This document shows, in pieces, positions 57,561 through 64,000 of a stretch of DNA of 64,000 nt. The notes below the pieces were generated by a model. It saw nothing but the letters and a program-made list of their open reading frames with translations. It was not told the origin of the DNA and did not search any database. The stretch lies in NCBI RefSeq assembly GCF_014207955.1, contig NZ_JACHLK010000025.1, positions 1-64,000 on the forward strand. The letters run 5' to 3'. The DNA is from Acidovorax soli (lineage in GTDB: Bacteria > Pseudomonadota > Gammaproteobacteria > Burkholderiales > Burkholderiaceae_C). The position numbers and the translations under genes are program-made. Position 1 is the first letter of the stretch, and each line of letters starts with the position of its first letter.

Positions 57561-58709
57561 ATGCGGTTTCTGCTTGTTCTGTGTCTTTCTGTGCTGGCCC
57601 CGTGGGCCCACGCCGCCAATTTCGTCTCGCTGCACCAGTCGGCACTCAAGATCGCGCTGCCTCCGGCCGCCGGCACCTACAACTACACCTTTGACAACAA
57701 GATCGGTTTCAAGCAGCAGTACGCGCCCGAAGGGGTCACGGGCTGCGCCATCGGCTATGCCACGGGCGGCTGCGCCTTCCCTGGCGGTGGATCGCTGGCG
57801 CTGCCCGAGTTCACCAACTACCAGCTGCAGTACAAGGAATTCAAGGTCTTCATCCCTGCAGGCACCCGCTCGTTCATGTTCTCGGGCTATGCACCCCAGC
57901 GCACCGAAGCGGCCTTTGCCCTGCGCTACGGCGCGGCACCGGTGCGCGAGGCGGCCCTGAGCGCTGCGGAGTACGCCAACGTCCAGGCCACCGAGCACAT
58001 CGACACCACCTTCGCGCGCCTGGTCAGCGAGCCGGGTGCCGACCACCTCGTGGTGCATGACGGCGGTGGCACGGTGCGCTTCGTCGGCGGGCAGCTCGAT
58101 GCGAACAAGGGCAGTACCAGCCAGGGCAACTGGCTCTACATCCGCCAGATCAACGGCAGCCCGCTGTACGACGTGCAGGGCGCCATCGACGTGGACATGG
58201 CCCAGTACGCGGCCGGCTATGCGGCGATCACCTGGACCAGCTCGACCTACCCCGACCCGGTGGAGGGCCCGAGCCCTGCCGTGGGCACCAGCAGCACCAC
58301 GGACCTGCAGGCGAGCGGCCAGGCTTCGGCGGTCGCCACGGTGTCGACGGCCGTGCTGTCCACGGCCGGCCAGCCGCTGCAACTGGGCATCACCCTGGTG
58401 CAGGCTGCCGCCGACGTGGCCGCCAACCCCAAGATCAGCGCCTGGGTGGCGGCGCGCATACCGGCCATGGGCTCCACGCCGGACCTGTGGTTCTTCCGCA
58501 AGGGCGATGGCACCTGGACCAGCCAGGTGCCGGCAGACACCGAGGGCATTGCCTTCGCGAGCCAGGTGGCCAATGCTGCCACGCTGCAGTTCAAGCCCTC
58601 GCTGGACTTCACCGAAACCGAGATGCGGGCGGCCAATGTCGAGGTCTACTTCGGCTACCGGGCCGGCAGCGCTGCCTTTGTGAACAAGGGCAAGGTCTGG
58701 CCGCAGTAA
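57561..58709 (+). CDS. Exported protein of unknown function
   Basis: Protein of 382 residues with a clear signal peptide (1-19, RFLLVLCLSVLAPWAHA) and no membrane segment afterwards. I recognise no family. The mature part is Ala/Thr/Ser-rich with many short hydrophobic strands and one Cys pair (GCAIGYATGGCAF near 61-73) that could form a disulfide. The ATG at 57561 follows GGAG. It has its own AT-rich promoter region and faces the convergent PaaK-like gene 10 bases away. Periplasmic or secreted beta-rich protein is the most that can be said. Confidence 0.8.
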   Translation: MRFLLVLCLSVLAPWAHAANFVSLHQSALKIALPPAAGTYNYTFDNKIGFKQQYAPEGVTGCAIGYATGGCAFPGGGSLALPEFTNYQLQYKEFKVFIPAGTRSFMFSGYAPQRTEAAFALRYGAAPVREAALSAAEYANVQATEHIDTTFARLVSEPGADHLVVHDGGGTVRFVGGQLDANKGSTSQGNWLYIRQINGSPLYDVQGAIDVDMAQYAAGYAAITWTSSTYPDPVEGPSPAVGTSSTTDLQASGQASAVATVSTAVLSTAGQPLQLGITLVQAAADVAANPKISAWVAARIPAMGSTPDLWFFRKGDGTWTSQVPADTEGIAFASQVANAATLQFKPSLDFTETEMRAANVEVYFGYRAGSAAFVNKGKVWPQ

Positions 58710-58719
58710 GCAGGCGCTG

Positions 58720-60063
58720 TCAGGTCGAGATGGCGGGTGTGAAGAGGCGGTCCACGCGCTCGAACTCCTCGCGCTTGCGCCCGGCGGGCCAGTCGATGCA
58801 CTCCAGCTGCTCCACATGCAGCGGCAGGTCGGCCATGCCGTTGGCTGCGAACACGGCGCGCACGGCGGCGTGCTCGTCGGCCGTGAGCGCCTGGGGCGCC
58901 TCAAGCTGCAACTGCAGCGTGCCGTCCGCGTACTGGCGCATGCGAAACGCGCGGATGGATTCGATGCGGCCCAGCTCATCGCCCAGAAAGGGCATGGGCA
59001 GAGGACCCTGGGTGGTCTGAACCTGGTGGCGTGTGCGGCCCCCCATGCGCGCGATCACGGGCAACACCATGCCACAGCCGCAGGGTGCGCCCCATTCTGC
59101 GATGTCGCCCAGCTCATAGCGCAGGATGGGCATGGCAAAGCTGTGCAGGCTGGTCACCAGCACCCGGCCCGGCACGCCCACGGGGCAGGGGCGGCCTTCT
59201 GCATCCACGATCTCCATGAGCGTGGTCGCGCCCAGCAGGTGCAGGTGCTCGTGCGTGGGGCACTGCAGCGCGAGCCAGCCCGTCTCTTCGCAGGAGTAGC
59301 GGTCGATGATGGTCGCGCCAAAGGCCTGCCGGCACAGAGCGCGCTGGGCCGGCGTGACGCGCTCGGACTGTGAGATCACCTGCCGGATGGACAACTGCAC
59401 GCCACGCGCAAGCGCCAGGCGCGCCAGCTCGGCCGCGGCAAACGGGCTGCATTTGAGGTAGTCGGGTTGCTCCCGCAGCAGCCACTCGAGGTGCGAATCC
59501 ATGCCGTGCTGGGTGATGTTGCGCAGCACGCAGGGGCCGCGCAGGCCCATGGCGGCGTACATATCGCCCCAGGTGTCCAGCGTGCCATCGGTGAGGCCCG
59601 TGCCCAGCACGGCGATCTTGCCCCGGGCATCGCGCTGGTGCCACTGGGCTTCGAGCCAGGAGATGGCCGCATACAGGGGCGAGTACATGGCGCTGGCTTT
59701 TTCCACGCGCACTGGCTCGCCAGTGGAGCCCGAGGTGACGGAGGTGGCTACATCCCCGTCCCTGAGCCCGGGCCAGCGCGCACGGGCGTCGGCAAAGTGC
59801 GCTTGCAAGTCGGCGCGCGTGAGCACCGGCAGGCGGGCGAGCACGGTCTGCGGTGATGCAGCCCCGGCCGGCCATCCCGCTGCCTCCAGCCGCTGGCGCC
59901 AGAAGGGCGAGTGCTGGTGGGCATGGCGCATCAGCGTGTGCAACTGGCGCTGCTGCAGGGCCTGGTACTCGGCGGGCGCCACGCGCTCCCAGGCGCGCAC
60001 CTGCTGGGCCAGGAGCAGCATCTGCGCGGTCTGGGGCGAATGGAAGTGGAGGGCGTCGGCCAT
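58720..60063 (-). CDS. PaaK-like AMP-binding (acyl-adenylating) enzyme
   Basis: Protein of 447 residues related to phenylacetate-CoA ligase and coenzyme F390 synthetase. The AMP-binding motif [14 protein letters not shown] lies at about 109-122, [15 protein letters not shown] near 260 and [12 protein letters not shown] with the downstream GR motif near 345-390. It activates a carboxylate with ATP. No phenylacetate genes are present, so phenylacetate is not implied; members often adenylate acids in exopolysaccharide or natural-product clusters. Divergent from tsaD with 82 bases between. Confidence 0.85.
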   Translation of the reverse strand: MADALHFHSPQTAQMLLLAQQVRAWERVAPAEYQALQQRQLHTLMRHAHQHSPFWRQRLEAAGWPAGAASPQTVLARLPVLTRADLQAHFADARARWPGLRDGDVATSVTSGSTGEPVRVEKASAMYSPLYAAISWLEAQWHQRDARGKIAVLGTGLTDGTLDTWGDMYAAMGLRGPCVLRNITQHGMDSHLEWLLREQPDYLKCSPFAAAELARLALARGVQLSIRQVISQSERVTPAQRALCRQAFGATIIDRYSCEETGWLALQCPTHEHLHLLGATTLMEIVDAEGRPCPVGVPGRVLVTSLHSFAMPILRYELGDIAEWGAPCGCGMVLPVIARMGGRTRHQVQTTQGPLPMPFLGDELGRIESIRAFRMRQYADGTLQLQLEAPQALTADEHAAVRAVFAANGMADLPLHVEQLECIDWPAGRKREEFERVDRLFTPAIST

Positions 60064-60145
60064 GGAGGGGCGGGAGGCGTGCAGTGCGTGGGGTTGTCCG
60101 ATTGTGGCGCCTCGCGGCGGGCGCGGGCCCTCTACACTTGAGGGC

Positions 60146-61195
60146 ATGACGTTGTTGATACTGGGCATTGAGTCTTCCTGCGATGAAACCGGCGTGGCCC
60201 TGGTGGAGACGCGCGCGGACGGCCAGGTGCCCGCACTGCTGTCGCATGCGCTGCACAGCCAGATCGAAATGCACCAGGCCTATGGCGGCGTGGTGCCCGA
60301 ACTCGCCAGCCGCGACCACATCCGCCGCGTGCTGCCCCTGGCGAGCCAGGTGCTGGGCGAATCGGGCAAGCACCTGAGCGATGTGGACGTGGTGGCCTAC
60401 ACCCGCGGCCCGGGCCTGGCCGGCGCGCTGCTGGTCGGGGCGGGCGTGGCCTGCGCGCTGGGCGCGGCGCTGGGCAAGCCTGTGCTGGGTGTGCACCACC
60501 TCGAAGGGCACCTGCTCTCGCCTTTCTTGAGCGCCGATCCGCCCGAGTTCCCCTTCGTCGCGCTGCTGGTCTCCGGCGGCCATACCCAGCTCATGCGTGT
60601 GGACGGCGTGGGCCGCTACGAGATCCTGGGCGAAACCATCGACGACGCGGCCGGCGAGGCCTTCGACAAGTCGGCCAAGCTCATGGGCCTGGGCTACCCC
60701 GGCGGCCCCGCGCTGTCGAAGCTGGCCGAGCAGGGCGACGCCACGGCCTTCAAGCTGCCGCGCCCGCTGTTGCACAGCGGCGACCTGGATTTCTCGTTTG
60801 CGGGCCTCAAGACCGCCGTGCTCACCCAGGCCAAAAAGCTCGGCGACGAACTCGAACCCCGCAAGGCCGACCTGGCCGCCAGCACCGAGGCCGCCATCGT
60901 CGAGGTGCTGGTGAAGAAGACCCTGGCTGCCCTGAAGCAGACGGGCATGAAGCGCGTGGTCGTGGCCGGCGGCGTGGGCGCCAACCGCCACCTGCGCAAA
61001 CAGCTCAACGAAGCCTGCGCCAAGAACAAGGTGCGCGTGCACTACCCCGAGCTGCACCTGTGCACCGACAACGGCGCCATGATCGCCATGGCCGCCGCGA
61101 TGCGCCTCGAATCGGGGCAGCAGCAGGCCTCGGCCGAGTACGCCTTCGACGTGAAGCCGCGCTGGCCGCTGGATTCGATCACGGCCGCTGCCTGA
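60146..61195 (+). CDS. tsaD: tRNA N6-threonylcarbamoyladenosine transferase subunit TsaD
   Basis: Essential tRNA-modification protein of 349 residues that transfers threonylcarbamoyl to A37 of ANN-decoding tRNAs. [14 protein letters not shown] is at residues 7-20, HLEGHLLSP near 113-121 holds the metal-binding His residues, SGGHTQLM near 139 and [10 protein letters not shown] near 276. Length is standard. ATG 60146 is the family start. Confidence 0.96.
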   Translation: MTLLILGIESSCDETGVALVETRADGQVPALLSHALHSQIEMHQAYGGVVPELASRDHIRRVLPLASQVLGESGKHLSDVDVVAYTRGPGLAGALLVGAGVACALGAALGKPVLGVHHLEGHLLSPFLSADPPEFPFVALLVSGGHTQLMRVDGVGRYEILGETIDDAAGEAFDKSAKLMGLGYPGGPALSKLAEQGDATAFKLPRPLLHSGDLDFSFAGLKTAVLTQAKKLGDELEPRKADLAASTEAAIVEVLVKKTLAALKQTGMKRVVVAGGVGANRHLRKQLNEACAKNKVRVHYPELHLCTDNGAMIAMAAAMRLESGQQQASAEYAFDVKPRWPLDSITAAA

Positions 61196-61251
61196 ACCCT
61201 GCGGGAGCCAGCGCTGCCGGACCATCCCGGGGCGGCGCATGGCTGCGCCAC

Positions 61252-61300
61252 AGGTTGCGAAATGTTTTTCTGTGACGGCTGGCACACGGGTCTGCCTGGC
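61252..61300 (+). repeat. Duplicated leader, copy 1 (before S-layer-like gene 1)
   Basis: CACAGGTTGCGAAATGTTTT followed by CTGTGACGGCTG is nearly identical to the leader at 62942-62990, each lying about 90 bases before its gene. TGTGACGGCTG is strictly kept. The conserved block probably holds the promoter or an operator. Confidence 0.6.
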
Positions 61301-61343
61301 TTTCCCTTAGGCTTTGCGCACCTTTGTTTCCCTGGAGCTCGCG

Positions 61344-62912
61344 ATGCCTGCAATCATTGGTCCCTTTCCCGATTTGCCAGTCATGATGTTGAACCGCGCA
61401 TTCAACAACCAGGCCCCATCGAATGCGGTATTCAATAGCCAGTTGGTTGCTGCGGGCACGACGACCCAGGGCAACATGGCTTTTGCATTCCAGTACGGTG
61501 CAGGTTTCCAGGGCCTGAGCGAAGATGCCTTGGCAAGCAAGCTGCTGGGGAACATGGGCGTGCTGCCCAATGCCAGCCTGCAGACCGCCTTGAAGGACTA
61601 TCTGGTGGCCGTGGGCAAGGTCAATGTGGGCATCGTTGCGTTGCAATTGGGCGAGATCCTGGCGGGCCTGGAATCCGCCGCAGGCGATCTGGCCATCTAC
61701 AGGGCCGCAGCGCTGGCGTGGAACAGCGAATTGAGGGATTCGTGCCACTATTCGTCCAACCCTGCCAACACCTTCCCTTCCGATGTCGGGTCCATCAATA
61801 TGCCCGGCACGACCTTGTCGTTGACTGCCGGTGATGACGCCGTGTCCTCCGCGCAGACCACCAACCGTGGCGACACCATCCTGGCCAACACGGCAGGCCT
61901 GCTGTCCAGCGCCGACGTGGTCGATGGCGGCCGTGGCGTGGACACCCTGAAGGCCACCCTGGCCGCTGCCGCGGTGGTGTCGCCCACGCTGACCAGTGTG
62001 GAAAAGGTGTTCATCACCGCGGGTGCCGGGGCCGAGTTCAGCGCTGCGAAAGCGACCGGCCTGGCGGAGCTGTGGGTCGACGCCGCCGCAGGCGCTGCCA
62101 CGTTCTCCAATGTGAACCTGGCAACCACCGTCGGCATTCAGAACTCTGGCGCAAGCGGTGCCTTGACCGTGAAGTTTGCGGGTTCGTCAGGCACCGCCGA
62201 CAAGGCCAACGTCGCGTTCGCGGACACCACGGGGGGCGACGAAATCATCGTTGCAGGCATCGAAACCCTGAATGTGTGGAGCACTGCAGGCAGCTTGGCG
62301 GCGACCACTACCAACCAGGTCCGTATCACCGCCCCGCACGCGGAAAAGGTCGTCCTCTCCGGCAGCCAGGCCCTGACCACCACGGTGACAGGCGCCAAGC
62401 TGTCCGTGATCGATGCGTCGACGCTGAGGGCAGCCCTGGATCTGACGCTTGCCGGTACCTCCGGTGTGTCCATTTCCCTCAACGCGCTGGCGGCTCACGC
62501 CGTTGCGCTGGGGGACGGGGCCGACACGGTGTCCATTGGCGGTTTGGCGGGCATGGCGGCCCTGAACATCGATATCAGCACCGCGGCTACGCTGGACGCT
62601 TCGGCGATCGAGGTGGTCGGCTTCGTGAGCGGGGCGGACATGGTCCGCCTCACCAGCCTCAATTTCCATCCAACGGCCAAAGCCGCGCTAGGCAGCAGTG
62701 AATTGGCCGGCATCGCCGCAAGCTCCTCGCTGCTGGCCGCCGCGACCATGGCGGCCACCACGGGGGGCGCCAACAAGGCGATCGCCTTCCGCTACGGCGG
62801 CGACACCTACATCCTCGTGAACGATGGCGCCGCGACACTGGGGGAGAACGACAGCCTGGTCAAGCTGACTGGCGTGACGGCGTTGGCCGATGCGTCGTGG
62901 GCCGTGGCTTGA
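61344..62912 (+). CDS. S-layer-like surface protein 1, beta-strand repeat type
   Basis: Protein of 522 residues without an N-terminal signal peptide. An N-terminal helical domain (about 1-140; MLNRAFNNQAPSNAVFNSQL, GIVALQLGEILAGLE, YRAAALAWNSEL) is followed by Ala/Thr/Gly-rich beta repeats (about 155-460) and a C-terminal segment (YGGDTYILVNDG, VKLTGVTAL) like type I secretion signals of RsaA/S-layer-like proteins. TGGAG precedes the ATG. Tandem with a close paralog at 63037. No type I secretion genes are in the window. Surface-array role is inferred. Confidence 0.8.
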   Translation: MPAIIGPFPDLPVMMLNRAFNNQAPSNAVFNSQLVAAGTTTQGNMAFAFQYGAGFQGLSEDALASKLLGNMGVLPNASLQTALKDYLVAVGKVNVGIVALQLGEILAGLESAAGDLAIYRAAALAWNSELRDSCHYSSNPANTFPSDVGSINMPGTTLSLTAGDDAVSSAQTTNRGDTILANTAGLLSSADVVDGGRGVDTLKATLAAAAVVSPTLTSVEKVFITAGAGAEFSAAKATGLAELWVDAAAGAATFSNVNLATTVGIQNSGASGALTVKFAGSSGTADKANVAFADTTGGDEIIVAGIETLNVWSTAGSLAATTTNQVRITAPHAEKVVLSGSQALTTTVTGAKLSVIDASTLRAALDLTLAGTSGVSISLNALAAHAVALGDGADTVSIGGLAGMAALNIDISTAATLDASAIEVVGFVSGADMVRLTSLNFHPTAKAALGSSELAGIAASSSLLAAATMAATTGGANKAIAFRYGGDTYILVNDGAATLGENDSLVKLTGVTALADASWAVA

Positions 62913-62941
62913 GGAGAGTGGCAGCCTGGCATTGATTCGTC

Positions 62942-62990
62942 ACAGGTTGCAAAATGTTTTTTTGTGACGGCTGACACAAGGGCCTGACCG
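62942..62990 (+). repeat. Duplicated leader, copy 2 (before S-layer-like gene 2)
   Basis: CACAGGTTGCAAAATGTTTT followed by TTGTGACGGCTG; same layout and distance to the start codon as copy 1 at 61252-61300. The duplication therefore included the upstream region, not only the coding sequence. Confidence 0.6.
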
Positions 62991-63036
62991 GCTTGCACCT
63001 ACGCTTCGCGCATCTTTTTTTGTTTTGGAGTGCGCG

Positions 63037-64000
63037 ATGCCTGCAACCATTTGGCCTGCTTACGAATTGCCTGTCATGATGTTGAACCGCGCATTCCACA
63101 ATCAGGCCCCTTCGAATGCGTCATTGAACAGCCAGATGGCTGCTGCTGGCACGACTGATGCGAGCACCAAGGCTTTTGCACTTCAGTTCGGTGCGAGCTT
63201 TGCCAGCCTGACGGAGGATGAACTGGCCACCAAGATACTGGGCAACATGGGCGTGTTGCCCAATGCAGACCTGCAAACGGCTGTGAAGGACTACCTTGTC
63301 GCCGTGGGCAAGGCCAATGTGGGCATCGTTGCATTGCAACTGGGGCAGATCCTGTCGAATCTGGAGAATGCAATCGGCGATCAGGCTGTCTACAGTGCGG
63401 CTGCCCTTGCGTGGAACAATGAGTTGACGGCCTCGTACAACTACTCCGCCAACCCCAACAACATCGAGCCCTCGCCTGTGGGGCCCATCGGCTTGCCGGG
63501 CCTGACGGTCTTGCTGACCTCCGGCAGTGACACCGTCACCTCTGCACAGACCAGCGACCGCAACGATACGATCCTGGCCGACACGGCGGGCATGCTGTCC
63601 AGTGCCGATGTAGTCGACGGCGGGCGCGGCACCGACACCCTGAGGGCCGCACTGGAGGCAAACGCTGTGGTGTCGCCCGTGCTGAGAAGCGTCGAGAACG
63701 TATTCATCAAGGCGGGCGCCGGCGCCGAATTCGTGGCCTCCGGTGCGAGCGGCTTGGTGGATCTGCGGGTCGACGCAGCCGCGGGCTCGGCCACATTTTC
63801 GGGCGTGAACCTGGCCACTACCGTCGGCATCCAGAACTCCAGCGCAGGTGGTGCCCTGACCGTGAAGTTCGCGGGTGCGACGGGCACTGCCGACGCGGCA
63901 AATGTCGTGTTTGCGGACGCCACGGGCAACGACGAAATCATCGTTGCAGGCGTCGAAACCCTGTTTGTACGTAGCACGGCTGGCAATGTTGCTGCGACCA
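63037..64000 (+). CDS. S-layer-like surface protein 2, partial (runs off the window)
   Basis: Open from an ATG at 63037 (preceded by TTTTGGAG) to the window end, 321 codons with no stop. It parallels protein 1: N-terminal MLNRAFHNQAPSNASLNSQM, VLPNADLQTAVKDYLVAVGK, then DTILADTAGMLSSADVVDGG and NLATTVGIQNSSAGGALTVK. The helical domain and first repeats are clearly homologous over the whole visible length. The missing C-terminus probably holds the secretion signal. A tandem duplicate with sequence drift. Confidence 0.82.
   Translation, partial: MPATIWPAYELPVMMLNRAFHNQAPSNASLNSQMAAAGTTDASTKAFALQFGASFASLTEDELATKILGNMGVLPNADLQTAVKDYLVAVGKANVGIVALQLGQILSNLENAIGDQAVYSAAALAWNNELTASYNYSANPNNIEPSPVGPIGLPGLTVLLTSGSDTVTSAQTSDRNDTILADTAGMLSSADVVDGGRGTDTLRAALEANAVVSPVLRSVENVFIKAGAGAEFVASGASGLVDLRVDAAAGSATFSGVNLATTVGIQNSSAGGALTVKFAGATGTADAANVVFADATGNDEIIVAGVETLFVRSTAGNVAAT

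Noticed and set aside
58720-60063. PaaK-like gene considered as true phenylacetate-CoA ligase
   Set aside because: No other phenylacetate genes nearby and the sequence fits the broader PaaK/F390-synthetase-like group; substrate left open.

Overview
The window is GC-rich bacterial chromosome. Product types, codon usage, Bug-type (tripartite tricarboxylate) binding proteins, DUF4148 proteins and the dispersed repeat families all point to a betaproteobacterium of the Comamonadaceae (Acidovorax-like). This placement is inference; there is no rRNA gene in the window. No tRNA, CRISPR array, transposase or prophage gene was seen.

Left part (1-15,300): sugar-acid catabolism (binding protein, GarD-type dehydratase, semialdehyde dehydrogenase, HpaI-type aldolase) with a divergent LysR regulator. 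Then an IclR regulator divergent from a five-gene operon of unknown substrate (SDR, flavin monooxygenase, BASS transporter, NAD-epimerase, EamA exporter), a D-malate/tartrate dehydrogenase with divergent LysR regulator, and the housekeeping genes yqeY and rpsU. Middle (15,400-30,500): a large HAMP-PAS-GGDEF-EAL protein, an ArsR-type regulator, a HI0933/BaiN flavoprotein, an iron cell-surface-signalling set (FecI, FecR, STN-containing receptor), a second siderophore receptor with a Fur box, a sterol-desaturase-like membrane oxidase, a thioesterase and an NTF2-fold protein.

Core of interest (30,500-55,300): nitrate assimilation. Minus-strand operons carry nasC, a PilJ-domain exported protein, nasA, ybiB and cobA (with a PilJ/chemoreceptor-like gene further downstream); narK; and nrtA-nrtB-nrtD. 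NasT, an ANTAR antiterminator, is encoded just upstream of nrtA. Each of the three operons has the same regulatory module, readable directly from the sequence: an NtrC-like site, a near-perfect sigma-54 -24/-12 element, a hairpin starting at the predicted transcription start, a second hairpin with an A1/G4 hexaloop, and an intrinsic terminator built on a GGCGTCC/GGACGCC stem. That is the architecture of nitrogen-limitation activation followed by NasT-dependent antitermination. NasS, the usual partner of NasT, and nitrite reductase are not in the window. Interleaved with this system are a PP2C-kinase fusion, an Aer-like chemoreceptor, a gluconate locus (LacI-type repressor with two operators, gluconokinase, TRAP transporter), two tandem DUF4148 genes and a CBS protein.

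Right part (55,500-64,000): an orphan amino-acid-type binding lipoprotein, APS kinase CysC, an unrecognised secreted protein, a PaaK-like adenylating enzyme, TsaD, and two tandem S-layer-like genes with duplicated leaders; the second gene runs off the window. Two structured dispersed repeat families occur. The larger (about 300 bp) has one copy at the left edge and an inverted pair inside the nasC-nasA operon. The smaller sits at the 3' ends of minus-strand genes.
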